Origin: Chryseobacterium gallinarum
Lineage (GTDB): Bacteria > Bacteroidota > Bacteroidia > Flavobacteriales > Weeksellaceae
Direction of reading: 5' to 3'
DNA length: 64,000 nt
NCBI RefSeq assembly: GCF_001021975.1
Contig: NZ_CP009928.1
Span: forward strand, 3,476,001 to 3,540,000
Made by a program: the position numbers and the translations under genes. This document shows positions 35,923 to 44,523 of the stretch, piece by piece. The notes beneath the pieces were generated by a model, which saw only the letters and a list, made by a program, of their open reading frames with translations, did no database searches and had not been told where the DNA came from. Numbering within the stretch: the first letter of the stretch is position 1; each line of letters begins with the position of its first letter.

Positions 35923-36666
35923 CTATTTCAGTATTTCTTTCAGGAACATCAGGGTATGGTTCCATGCTCTTTTCGCCATTATTTCGTTATAATCGGGGGA
36001 TTTAGGATCCGTAAAGGTATGTTTGGAGTGGGCATAGGTAATGATCTGCCAGTCGGCATTTCCTTCATTCATTTCTTTGATGAGGTTATCATAATCCTGT
36101 GGTGTTACACTTTTATCATCTGCCGGGTTTTCAATCAAAATTTTAGCATTCAGTTTTTCATTTTTTCTGGTCTGGTCCTTAGCAAGGCTTCCATGGATTG
36201 ATACAACCCCTGCAACAGCTAAATTGCCTCTGGCTGCTTCCAAAGCACCTGTTCCTCCGAAACAGTATCCGATAACGGCTGTTTTCCCGGAAATAGCACC
36301 GTTTTTCTTCAACTGTTCCAATGCTAATGAAATCCTTTTCTGGTATTCCTGATAATTTTGTTTGTAATATCCTGAGCTTTTCGCAGCAGATTCATTATCA
36401 GCAGGAATTTTTCCTTCTCCGTAAATATCAGCGATAAAGGCAATGTATCCCTGCTTTTCAAGCTCAATAGCAGCTGTTTTAGCTTCTTCATCTATCCCTT
36501 TCCAGGCAGGAAGGATTAAAACTCCGGGAAGCTTTTTTCCTGCATTGGAAGTGATTAAACCATTTAGCTTCTGAGAACCGTCCTGGTAGGAAATTGTTGT
36601 AAGTTTCTGACTGAAAAGACTTCCTGATGTCATCATGAATGCGGTTAATAAGATTGAACGTATCAT
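35923..36666 (-). CDS. Dienelactone hydrolase family protein, exported
   Basis: The 247-residue alpha/beta hydrolase has the Cys nucleophile of this family (GYCFGG), an Asp (ENPADDKS) and a His (YAHSKHTF). I placed the start at ATG 36666, which gives a signal peptide (MIRSILLTAFMMTSGSLFSQ); the longer frame adds 17 unsupported residues. Likely periplasmic; substrate unknown. Confidence 0.87.
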   Translation of the reverse strand: MIRSILLTAFMMTSGSLFSQKLTTISYQDGSQKLNGLITSNAGKKLPGVLILPAWKGIDEEAKTAAIELEKQGYIAFIADIYGEGKIPADNESAAKSSGYYKQNYQEYQKRISLALEQLKKNGAISGKTAVIGYCFGGTGALEAARGNLAVAGVVSIHGSLAKDQTRKNEKLNAKILIENPADDKSVTPQDYDNLIKEMNEGNADWQIITYAHSKHTFTDPKSPDYNEIMAKRAWNHTLMFLKEILK

Positions 36667-36814
36667 ATTTTGTAATTTAGTAATGGGTATAATCTTGGTG
36701 TTTTTAATACAGGACAAATAAAATCCTCAACTAAATTAATGAAAATAACTTAATAGAGGATTATTAATCTTTTATGATGCAGGGATTTAGCTGTAGTGAA
36801 AGCTGTCTTTTAAT

Positions 36815-37246
36815 TTACTCAGGTCTGTAAAACCGGTATTGCCCGTCTTCGTAATACGCATTGATGTGCTGAAGTCCGTTGGTTAAAATAATTTCTTTAG
36901 CGCCCACAATAGAATTGTATCGTGCGGTCTGCTCAAATGTTTTTTCTGTGAGTTTGATTTGAGGAGCTTTACATTCAATCAGAATTATAGGCTCTGTTCT
37001 TTCGGTCACTAAAAGATCAATTCTTTTGGTTAAACCATTGAGAATAATTTTTTTTTCAGTAATTAAAGCCGATGTAGAGTAGGACTTTACGGTAAGATAG
37101 TAATGTACCCAGTGTTGTCTTACCCATTCCTCAGGAGTGAGCAGAAGATAAGTTTTGCGAACCAAATCATAAATAAAAAACTTATCTTTGTCTTTCTTGA
37201 ATTTAAAATCAAAAGTTTCCTGAAAATTCAGTTTTGGAAGTTCCAT
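36815..37246 (-). CDS. PD-(D/E)XK nuclease-fold protein (type I restriction HsdR N-terminal-like)
   Basis: The 143-residue protein starting at ATG 37246 matches the HSDR_N_2 pattern common in Bacteroidota. YLLLTPEEWVRQHWVHYYL is followed by the nuclease core RIDLLVTE...PIILIECKAP with the D-(E-x-K) residues. No helicase, methylase or specificity genes accompany it, so it is not a restriction system; role unknown. The longer start at 37279 would overlap the divergent holA. Start codons of the two genes lie only 7 bp apart. Confidence 0.85.
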   Translation of the reverse strand: MELPKLNFQETFDFKFKKDKDKFFIYDLVRKTYLLLTPEEWVRQHWVHYYLTVKSYSTSALITEKKIILNGLTKRIDLLVTERTEPIILIECKAPQIKLTEKTFEQTARYNSIVGAKEIILTNGLQHINAYYEDGQYRFYRPE

Positions 37247-37253
37247 TAGTAAG

Positions 37254-38291
37254 ATGAAAGAATTAGATTTAATCCTCAAAAATATTAAAAATAAAGAAGT
37301 TTTACCTATTTATTTTTTCCATGGAGAAGAACCCTACTTTATAGATGTTGCTGTAAAAGCCCTTGAACACGACTTTCTGGAAGAAGATGAAAAAGCTTTC
37401 AACCAGACCGTTACTTATGGAAAAGACACTTCCTATCAGGAGATTCTTTCTCTGGCAAGGCAGTTTCCTATGATGGGGAATAAACAGGTAATCATTGTCA
37501 AGGAAGCCCAGGATCTGAAACTGAATGAAGAGGAAAACAGGATCCTCGAATCTTATGTAGAAAATCCGGTACCTTCTACAGTACTGGTTTTTGCCCATAA
37601 ACATAAAAAGCTTGACAGCCGCAAAAAAGCCGCCAAAGCATTGGATAAGGCCAAAGCTCTTTTCCTGAGTGAACCTGTTAGAGAAAGCAATCTTCCCAAA
37701 TGGATTGCGGATGAATGTACAAAACTTCAAATCAAAACCGCTCCTAATATTTCCCATCTTCTGGCAGAATACCTGGGAAATGACCTGTCGAGAATAGCTA
37801 ATGAACTTAATAAGTTGAAAATGATTCTCAAAGAGGGTGAAATTCTTGACGGAACCATCATTGAAAATCATATCGGGATCAGTAAAGAGTATAACGTTTT
37901 TGAGCTTCAAAAGGCATTAGGAACAAAAAATGCCAATGCAGCTTTTAAAATTGCCCATTTCATGGGTAAAAACCCCAAGAATAATCCGTTTGTGATGATG
38001 CTGGCCAGCCTTTACAGTTATTTTTCAAACGTTATAATCTATCAGACCATGGCGGGACAACCTCCCCAAGCTATTGCTTCCCGGATGGGTGTGAATCCCT
38101 ATTTCATTAAAGATTATGCCGAAAGTGCCAGGTTATATCCTTTAAAACATGCCACAAGGGTGATCTCTATTTTAAGAGAATTTGATATGAAAGGGAAAGG
38201 ACTTGGAGCTGTGAATATGAGTGAAGCAGAACTGATCAAAGAACTGGTGTATAAGATTATTAATGTGGATAAGATCAAGATGAAAGTATAG
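37254..38291 (+). CDS. holA: DNA polymerase III delta subunit
   Basis: The 345-residue clamp-loader subunit opens the beta clamp. It has the AAA+-like fold without Walker motifs. The N-terminal region contains YFFHGEEPYFIDVAVKALE; later blocks are QFPMMGNKQVIIVKEAQ and NNPFVMMLASLYSYFSNV in the C-terminal collar domain. Length is as expected. It is divergent from the HsdR-like gene with a 7-bp gap. Confidence 0.92.
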   Translation: MKELDLILKNIKNKEVLPIYFFHGEEPYFIDVAVKALEHDFLEEDEKAFNQTVTYGKDTSYQEILSLARQFPMMGNKQVIIVKEAQDLKLNEEENRILESYVENPVPSTVLVFAHKHKKLDSRKKAAKALDKAKALFLSEPVRESNLPKWIADECTKLQIKTAPNISHLLAEYLGNDLSRIANELNKLKMILKEGEILDGTIIENHIGISKEYNVFELQKALGTKNANAAFKIAHFMGKNPKNNPFVMMLASLYSYFSNVIIYQTMAGQPPQAIASRMGVNPYFIKDYAESARLYPLKHATRVISILREFDMKGKGLGAVNMSEAELIKELVYKIINVDKIKMKV

Positions 38292-38333
38292 GGTTTGAGA
38301 GTCTGGCGAGTGCGAATTTTTTAATAATTATTA

Positions 38334-39224
38334 ATGCAAAAAAATATTTTACTATTTGTTTTATCCTTATTTTTACTAAGCTGTACTTCAGGGAAAGTTG
38401 TAAAAAACACAGAGAACAACAATCATTATGAAGTAACCCGGTCTGACAATCAAAAAGCGGTACTTGTTTTATTTCCCTGTTTTCCTTGTGATATTGAACA
38501 TACAAAAGCTGAAGCCGGCTTTTTGAAAAGTATTGAGAAAGAAGGTGTTACAACAATACTTTTAGATTATAATCAAAAACTATTTTTAAAAGAATCTGAA
38601 AAGAAGGAATATGCAGCTGTTTTAAACTCCATATTTGATCAGCATCATATTGATAAGGCCAATGTTTTTATAGGAGGATTTTCCAGCGGTGGTAATGTAG
38701 CCCTGTTACTTTCTTCTTTTTTAATCAAAAATGAAAACGCTATTCAGCCCAAAGGACTATTGGTGGTAGATTCACCTGTTGACCTGGAACAGCTCTATCA
38801 TAATGCTGAAAAAGATGTGGCTGCCAACGTAGATCCTGACGCAGTGGAAGAAGGGAAATTCCTTATCGGGCTTTTTGATCAGGAATTAGGAAAACCCGAT
38901 GAAAACCCGGCAACATATAAAACCGCTTCACCCTATCTGATGACTTCCAATTCAGTGGAAAATATTCAATATTTAAAAAATATCAAAACAAGGTTTTACT
39001 GTGAACCGGATCTGGATTGGCAACAGCAAAACAAAGGCAGAAAGTTTGAAGACCTGAACGCTTTTGTTCTTAAAAAAGCCAATGAAGCTTTAGTCAATCT
39101 TGGAAATCATACTGCAGAATACATAGAAACCAAGAACCGTGGTATAAGAGCCAACGGTAAAAAACATCCCCATTCCTGGAATATTGTGGAACAGAAGGGA
39201 CTGGTAAAATGGATGCTGGAGTGA
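38334..39224 (+). CDS. Alpha/beta hydrolase-fold lipoprotein
   Basis: The 296-residue protein has a lipoprotein signal peptide with lipobox LLSC (residues 14-17). A hydrolase-like core follows with LVLFPCFPCDIEHTKAEAG and a nucleophile elbow GGFSSGGNVALLLSS. The C-terminal region ends in KKHPHSWNIVEQKG with a possible catalytic His. Substrate unknown. It starts 42 bp after holA. Confidence 0.78.
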   Translation: MQKNILLFVLSLFLLSCTSGKVVKNTENNNHYEVTRSDNQKAVLVLFPCFPCDIEHTKAEAGFLKSIEKEGVTTILLDYNQKLFLKESEKKEYAAVLNSIFDQHHIDKANVFIGGFSSGGNVALLLSSFLIKNENAIQPKGLLVVDSPVDLEQLYHNAEKDVAANVDPDAVEEGKFLIGLFDQELGKPDENPATYKTASPYLMTSNSVENIQYLKNIKTRFYCEPDLDWQQQNKGRKFEDLNAFVLKKANEALVNLGNHTAEYIETKNRGIRANGKKHPHSWNIVEQKGLVKWMLE

Positions 39225-39430
39225 GGAGGTAGATGAAGAGATTAGAAGCGGATAAAATAATCGATCAATTTTAAAATCCGTGTCCTCATCCTAATCCCGC
39301 ATCTCATACCCTTCATTGACAATCCGCATATCTGATATTGACAAGTATCATTAAAATAACTTTAAAAAAACATTAAAAATTACGAAATTAGCGGACTTAA
39401 TTGAATTAAATCTTTTCGAACAAATAAATT

Positions 39431-40372
39431 ATGGAGCAAAACATTTTAGATTGTGTGATCGTTGGATCTGGACCTTCTGGTTTCACAGCTGCAATCTATG
39501 CAGCAAGAGCAGACTTAAAACCTGAATTGTATACAGGTCTGGAGCCGGGCGGACAATTAACTACCACTACTGAAGTAGATAACTTTCCAGGGTATCCGGC
39601 CGGGATTACAGGTCCTGAAATGATGATGGATCTGCAAAAACAGGCAGAAAGATTTGAAACAAAGGTTCACTATGAGATGATCACCAAAGCTGAATTTTCA
39701 AAAGAAGTAGGGGGTGTTCACAAACTATATGCAGGTAATAAAGAGATCTTAGCAAAAACTGTTATTATTTCAACAGGAGCTACCGCAAAATATTTAGGGC
39801 TGGAAGATGAGAAAAAATATGCCGGGGGAGGAGTTTCAGCTTGTGCTACATGCGACGGGTTTTTCTACAGAGGAAAAGACGTTGTGGTGGTGGGAGCAGG
39901 AGACACTGCTGCTGAAGAAGCTACTTATCTGGCAAAATTATGCAGAAAAGTAACCATGCTGGTAAGAAAAGATGTTTTCAGAGCATCAAAAGCAATGATT
40001 CACAGAGTAGAAAACACACCGAATATTGAGGTGAAATTCCACCATGAATTGATTGGAATAGAAGGAGAAAACAGTTTGGTGGAAAGAGCTGTGGTCATCA
40101 ACAACCAGACACAGGAAACTTCTAAGATAGATGTGGAAGGAATTTTCATCGCCATCGGTCACAAACCGAATACGGATATCTTTGTCGGCCAGGTGGATCT
40201 TGATGAAAATGGTTATATTCTGACAGAGAAAGGATCTTCAAGAACAAATCTTCCGGGAGTATTTGCAGCAGGAGACGTTCAGGATCATATCTACAGACAG
40301 GCTATTACCGCTGCAGGGAGTGGATGCATGGCGGCAATGGATGCAGAGAAATACTTAGCTGAATTACACTAA
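39431..40372 (+). CDS. trxB: Thioredoxin reductase
   Basis: The 313-residue flavoprotein transfers electrons from NADPH to thioredoxin. The FAD motif GSGPSGFTAAIYAARA lies at 12-27, the redox disulfide C138-A-T-C141, and the NADPH motif VVGAGDTAAEEA near 154-165. The C-terminal FAD-binding GVFAAGDVQD completes the set. Length is standard. It has its own upstream region of about 200 bp and a wobble-rich terminator. Confidence 0.96.
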   Translation: MEQNILDCVIVGSGPSGFTAAIYAARADLKPELYTGLEPGGQLTTTTEVDNFPGYPAGITGPEMMMDLQKQAERFETKVHYEMITKAEFSKEVGGVHKLYAGNKEILAKTVIISTGATAKYLGLEDEKKYAGGGVSACATCDGFFYRGKDVVVVGAGDTAAEEATYLAKLCRKVTMLVRKDVFRASKAMIHRVENTPNIEVKFHHELIGIEGENSLVERAVVINNQTQETSKIDVEGIFIAIGHKPNTDIFVGQVDLDENGYILTEKGSSRTNLPGVFAAGDVQDHIYRQAITAAGSGCMAAMDAEKYLAELH

Positions 40373-40393
40373 TATCCAGTGTTCAATGATACA

Positions 40394-40421
40394 GAGCGTG
40401 CCCAATGGGTGCGCTTTTTTT
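40394..40421 (+). terminator. Terminator after trxB
   Basis: AGCGTGCCC and GGGTGCGCT pair with two G-T wobbles around a 3-base loop, followed by seven T. Confidence 0.7.
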
Positions 40422-40922
40422 GATCTTTAGTTTCCCACAGATTGTTCGGATTTTCACAGATGTTTGTGGATACTTTTTTGTTTACAGATATACAGATACC
40501 GCAGATTATGCGGATATGGCTGATTATAAAATCTTTGATTTTTAAACTTCTGTGTTCTTCTTAACATAATGCTTATAACTTCAAAAACTAAAATGTTCAG
40601 AAGCTTTTGTGACTTTTGTGGTTAAATTGTAGCTACAGATGCAGAGAAAAGGAAAGTAGATTTAATAAGATTAATATGGTGGCAATTGAAAACAATATGG
40701 TTAAGGTGTTTAAGGATGATTTAAGAAAATTCAGAGAATTAAATAAATGTTGAAAGTTTACTATGAATGTGAATAGCAGGGAAAATAGATAGGATGAAAT
40801 AATTCCCTTGATTTCTAGTCTATTATTAAGTTCTGTTAAAATTTGTTCCTGAAAAGTTTTGCAGGAATTAAAAATCGTTCTATATTTGCACCACTGAAAA
40901 CAACGGTATAGCCGGAGTTTAG
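40422..40922. other. Noncoding region before tRNA-Ser, with dispersed repeat copy 2
   Basis: No gene is seen over 500 bp. 40604-40626 (CTTTTGTGACTTTTGTGG and five more bases) matches 12098-12120 at 21 of 23 positions. The segment 40430-40520 has CAGATT/ACAGAT words suggesting another degenerate repeat. The tRNA promoter lies at the right end. Confidence 0.5.
40859..40888 (+). promoter_or_regulatory. Predicted promoter of tRNA-Ser
   Basis: TTG (40859-40861) and TATATTTG (40881-40888) lie 19 bp apart, an exact match to the Bacteroidota housekeeping consensus. The tRNA begins 34 bp later. Confidence 0.75.
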
Positions 40923-41007
40923 GGAGAGTTGGCAGAGTGGTCGATTGCGGCAGTCTTGAAAACTGTTGACTGTAACAGGTCCGGGGGTTCGAATCCCTCA
41001 CTCTCCG
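40923..41007 (+). tRNA. tRNA-Ser (anticodon UGA)
   Basis: The acceptor arms GGAGAGT (40923-40929) and ACTCTCC (41000-41006) pair fully, with discriminator G at 41007. The anticodon loop CTTGAAA gives TGA at 40957-40959. A long variable arm (TTGACTGTAACAGGTC region) marks the class II serine type, and GGTTCGAATCC is the T arm. CCA is not encoded. Confidence 0.95.
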
Positions 41008-41014
41008 CAATAAT

Positions 41015-41049
41015 AAAAACCTACTGATCGCAGTAGGTTTTTATTTTTT
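41015..41049 (+). terminator. Terminator after tRNA-Ser
   Basis: AAAAACCTACTG and CAGTAGGTTTTT form a 12-bp stem with a 4-base loop, followed by a T-rich tract. Confidence 0.88.
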
Positions 41050-41457
41050 GAGTTTTTCCCATCCCAACTTTTGAGGGATCAAGTGCAAAGTTATGGTCTT
41101 ATAATATTTAGATCTATTTAATTTTTAAAATTCACCCAAAGATTTCTTTTTGATTACTCTTTATTTTAAATAAGCTAAGAAATGAATCGATTTTTAATCG
41201 CTTCTGATGAAGCGAAGACTTTGCATGCGCTTAGTCAGCAGCTATGCTGTCTTCTTTGCCTACTTGAAATGGAACATTATTTTTTTAAACTTTGCGTGAA
41301 AAACGATTTCAATAATTTTGAGCCAATCAATAATGAACAGAATTTTTTATATCCAGACCCAATTTATTATGTCACCAACTTTTGCTCCTGATCCCTTTTG
41401 AGACTGCCTCCCATTTTCACTTGTTGTAAATTGCCACAAAAATATTATGTTGCGTCA
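41050..41457. other. Noncoding region, no supported gene
   Basis: An open frame of 69 codons (41182-41391) has no recognisable domain and a low-complexity Leu/Cys stretch, so I do not call it. GAAGAC (41214-41219) and GTCTTC (41249-41254) could form a loose hairpin. The region may be a decayed gene. Confidence 0.45.
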
Positions 41458-42864
41458 TTATATAATCTCCTGTAGCTTACCACCAATTTCTTTTATTTTG
41501 CCTAAAAGACCCTTAAAATGACTTTCGTTAGTAAAAGGATTCTGAATCGAAACCCTTAACCAAAACTCCCCATTGATAGTTGTATTTACAATATAATAGG
41601 ACCCGTCAAGAAGAATTTCTTTTGAAATCGTATGGTTAATTACATTTAAATTATTACCGTTTTTATACCTGAAACAAACAATATTACTCATAGGTTCCAG
41701 GGCAGCTTCAAACTTATCATCATTCTCGATCATAAAATAGAATTTTCTTGCAAGATTGTATAAGGTATCTATATTCTCCCTGTAAATTTCATCACCATAA
41801 GTCCGTAAAATCATATAGGTATTTAAAATATGCATCGGTTTGGTACATTCGAAGGTACTCTTCCCGGATTCGCACCAATCATTTTTATCATGGTTGTCAA
41901 ATAAATAATCAGCTTCCTGCGCAAAGGTTTTTTTTGCATTTTTTCCGTCCCTATAAATAAGAGCCGTTGATAAAGATGGAGCCATCAATAGCTTATGAAA
42001 GTCCAGGATAATTGAATCTGCTTGTTCTGCTCCCTTTAGCAAATCCTTATAATCAGGTGAAAAAATAGCGGCACCACCATGTGCCCCATCAACATGAAAC
42101 CAGATATTATGCTCCCGGGCCCAGCTGCCAATAGCCTCAAGGTCATCATAAACCCCGAGCGATGTAGAACAGGCGCACCCTACGATACATAAAACTTTCT
42201 TCCCTTTCAAAGTTAAATCCCGATATACTTCTGTGAGTAATTCCGTCTGCAACTGAAACTTTTCATTTACTGGCAATTGTATAAGTCCTGAAGCTGGAAG
42301 TCCTGCAATTTTAGCCGCCCGTTCTATACTATAGTGGGCTTCCCGGGAAACAAGAATTACTAAATCAGGATGATCTTTTTCCTTAAATTGTGCTTTGGCT
42401 GCCAAAATAGCTGTAAGGTTTCCAAGTGAGCCTCCTGATGTAATAATCCCGGATGATTGATTCCCGAATCCGAACTTTGTTTTAATATGGTCGGTAACTA
42501 TTTTTTCTAATGCAGTCCCCACCATACCCATTTCATAAATAGGTAAGCTCTGGTTAAGACAAGAAATAAAAGCAGAGCTCAGTATGGTTAAAGGTAACGG
42601 ACAGGCAACCTGATGTCCCATATATTTGGGGTTTCTCACATTAATAGACCGGTCAGCTATTTCTTTAAAAAGAGTAACAGGATCGGAAAGCAGTCCCGAA
42701 CTGAAATCATTCTTCCAGAATTCCATCTGCTTTTCAGGAGCAATCCAGTTCATAGCAGAATGATCTGTGGATTTTTTGAGATGTTGAGCCAAAAGGCTGA
42801 TTAATTGATAGCCTTGTTGCTCAAATGATGCTGCAGAATATGCTTTACGTAATAATGTGCTCAT
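41458..42864 (-). CDS. PLP-dependent group II decarboxylase (aspartate/diaminobutyrate decarboxylase type)
   Basis: The 468-residue enzyme has the group II decarboxylase pattern: TSGGSLGNLTA for phosphate binding, H177 (SREAHYSIERAA) stacking on PLP, D259 (FHVDGAHGGAA) contacting the ring nitrogen, and Lys291 (LDFHKLLMAP) as Schiff base. Its substrate could be aspartate, 2,4-diaminobutyrate, glutamate or an aromatic amino acid; the sequence does not decide. It is divergent from a LysR regulator, its probable controller. Confidence 0.87.
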   Translation of the reverse strand: MSTLLRKAYSAASFEQQGYQLISLLAQHLKKSTDHSAMNWIAPEKQMEFWKNDFSSGLLSDPVTLFKEIADRSINVRNPKYMGHQVACPLPLTILSSAFISCLNQSLPIYEMGMVGTALEKIVTDHIKTKFGFGNQSSGIITSGGSLGNLTAILAAKAQFKEKDHPDLVILVSREAHYSIERAAKIAGLPASGLIQLPVNEKFQLQTELLTEVYRDLTLKGKKVLCIVGCACSTSLGVYDDLEAIGSWAREHNIWFHVDGAHGGAAIFSPDYKDLLKGAEQADSIILDFHKLLMAPSLSTALIYRDGKNAKKTFAQEADYLFDNHDKNDWCESGKSTFECTKPMHILNTYMILRTYGDEIYRENIDTLYNLARKFYFMIENDDKFEAALEPMSNIVCFRYKNGNNLNVINHTISKEILLDGSYYIVNTTINGEFWLRVSIQNPFTNESHFKGLLGKIKEIGGKLQEII

Positions 42865-42952
42865 GATATTTTATTTATGAACAAAATAACAAAGTAAAAT
42901 TTATTAAAAAAAATACTTATTTATCATCAACTTATTCCTAAATTGCATTAGT

Positions 42953-43843
42953 ATGGATATAGAAGTATTACGAAACTTTTTAAAGCTATCCGAAACATTA
43001 AATTTTACAAAAACCTCGGATAAGGTGTTTATTGCACAACCAGCTCTCAGCAGGCAAATAAAAAAGCTTGAAGATGAACTGTCAATTGTATTATTTAAAA
43101 GAAACAAGAGAAATGTAGAGCTTACCCCTGCGGGGGCATACTTTAGAAATGAGGTCCAGAAAATAATCAATCAGCTGGATTACTGTATTAAGCAAAGTGC
43201 ACAGATTGAGAAGGGAGAAATGGGCGAAATCAGAATTGCATACACTCATTCGGTAATGCAGTCTTTTTTACCGGATCTTGTAAAAAAGCTGAACCATGCC
43301 TTGCCAGGAATCAAAATCATATTGATAGAAATGTCAAATACCCGCCAGGTAGAAGCTATAAGAAACAGGGAAATAGATATCAGTCTTTCCACTAACCCTA
43401 CCATTAAAGGCAACTTAAAAAGCAAGGTGTTAAAAGAAGAAAACTTTGCTGTTGTTTTGCCTAAAAACCATCCAATAAACCATTCAAATTTTGTAAGTGT
43501 GGCTCAGTTTGAAACCGAGTCTTTTATATTAGCTCCGAAAGCTGATGGAGAATTGTATGTAGGAATCATTGAATCAATATGTATTGATGCCGGATATTTA
43601 CCAAACGTAATTCATGAATCTTCCCATGCCAGTACAGTTATAAGACTTGTAGAAGCGGGGATTGGGATCACCATTGAGCCGCTCTCCGGATTAATCAGGT
43701 ATCATAATAATAACATTAAATACATAGAATTAAAGAATATAAAACAAAAAGCGATCATTGTTATGTTATGGAATGCTGATCTGGAATCTACTCACGCCGG
43801 GATATTCTCATTAATTAACGACTTTGATTTTTATAATACATAA
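42953..43843 (+). CDS. LysR family transcriptional regulator
   Basis: The 296-residue protein has the LysR winged HTH at residues 1-60 (FLKLSETLNFTKTSDKVFIA; PALSRQIKKLEDEL) and a periplasmic-binding-like effector domain after residue 90. It is divergent from the PLP decarboxylase with an 88-bp AT-rich gap that should hold the operator. Effector unknown. A terminator follows 62 bp after the stop. Confidence 0.93.
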   Translation: MDIEVLRNFLKLSETLNFTKTSDKVFIAQPALSRQIKKLEDELSIVLFKRNKRNVELTPAGAYFRNEVQKIINQLDYCIKQSAQIEKGEMGEIRIAYTHSVMQSFLPDLVKKLNHALPGIKIILIEMSNTRQVEAIRNREIDISLSTNPTIKGNLKSKVLKEENFAVVLPKNHPINHSNFVSVAQFETESFILAPKADGELYVGIIESICIDAGYLPNVIHESSHASTVIRLVEAGIGITIEPLSGLIRYHNNNIKYIELKNIKQKAIIVMLWNADLESTHAGIFSLINDFDFYNT

Positions 43844-43905
43844 GATAAAAGTCTATCGGTTACAAGATGGTTTATTTAGGCTATAGCAACAAATCTGATC
43901 ATTAT

Positions 43906-43939
43906 AAAAGCCTTAGAGTTTGGATTCTAAGGCTTTTTT
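43906..43939. terminator. Bidirectional terminator between lysR and the peptide genes
   Basis: AAAAGCCTTAGA and TCTAAGGCTTTT form a perfect stem around an 8-base loop, flanked by T on the plus side and A/T on the other. It ends the plus-strand lysR and the minus-strand peptide transcript. Confidence 0.85.
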
Positions 43940-43960
43940 ATTCTGATTATGTATATGCTG

Positions 43961-44107
43961 TTAACTTAGTATATCACATGGCGCTACACAAACAATCCAG
44001 GGACATCTTTTTTTCCCCGGTGGTGGGCAGCATGCCTCAGAGCAGGTTAATGTTCCGCCATTAATATTTTTCAAATGCTCTCTCGGAATTTTCTTATAAT
44101 TTTTCAT
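43961..44107 (-). CDS. Double-glycine leader peptide, six-Cys core (bacteriocin-like)
   Basis: This is a 48-residue ORF. The leader MKNYKKIPREHLKNINGG ends in Gly-Gly at 17-18, the cut site used by C39 peptidase ABC exporters. The predicted core of 30 residues holds six Cys (C22, C26, C27, C35, C40, C44), a PPP turn and KKR. It lies 24 bp downstream of a sister peptide gene with a near-identical leader. I infer a secreted, disulfide-bonded or modified microcin-like peptide. No exporter, modification or immunity gene is in the window. Confidence 0.78.
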   Translation of the reverse strand: MKNYKKIPREHLKNINGGTLTCSEACCPPPGKKRCPWIVCVAPCDILS

Positions 44108-44131
44108 AATCAAGTAATTTAAGTGTACAAA

Positions 44132-44275
44132 TTAGGGCTGGTTTCCACCACCACATCCGTCATATGGCATGCATTGCCATTTTCCGTTGATTAAGCAAAT
44201 CTGGCCTCCAGGGCAATTAATACCACCTTTGATCGCTTTCAGTTCCTGTCTTTCGATTTTCTTTAAATTTTTCAT
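44132..44275 (-). CDS. Double-glycine leader peptide, four-Cys core (bacteriocin-like)
   Basis: This is a 47-residue ORF. The leader MKNLKKIERQELKAIKGG ends in Gly-Gly at 17-18. The core of 29 residues has four Cys (C21, C27, C35, C41), a Trp and a Gly-rich tail (GCGGGNQP). It shares about half of its leader positions with the second peptide just downstream, which implies the same exporter. GG peptides of this type are common in Chryseobacterium genomes and mostly uncharacterised. The start ATG lies at 44273-44275. Confidence 0.8.
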   Translation of the reverse strand: MKNLKKIERQELKAIKGGINCPGGQICLINGKWQCMPYDGCGGGNQP

Positions 44276-44286
44276 AAGAATATTGT

Positions 44287-44326
44287 TTTAGTTCAACCCG
44301 AAATTAATCAATTTTCGTCAACTAAA
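44287..44326. promoter_or_regulatory. Inverted repeat upstream of the peptide genes
   Basis: TTTAGTT (44287-44293) with GAAA (44300-44303) mirrors TTTC (44313-44316) with AACTAAA (44320-44326). The interrupted palindrome lies 12 bp before the first peptide start and could be an operator or a 5' hairpin of the message. Confidence 0.35.
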
Positions 44327-44523
44327 GTGTAATTATTTTGAAAATATTTAACTAAGGTGGGGTTTATTTTAAGTTTTTTGCTTTAAAATCTTTTGAACTG
44401 AATAAAATATAAAGCATTAAAATACATTACTTCCAAAAAATCTTGCCTTGTGACAAGTCGGTTTTCATAATGGCTTGGTAATTTTGAGTATGAATATTGA
44501 TTAACTTAAATCCAGATAATATT

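Noticed and set aside
36815..37246. Restriction-modification system
   Set aside because: A lone HsdR N-terminal-like nuclease fold without helicase, methylase or specificity subunit.
41182..41391. Open frame of 69 codons after tRNA-Ser
   Set aside because: No recognisable domain, odd composition (Leu/Cys run), no promoter or neighbour support; probably chance or a decayed gene.
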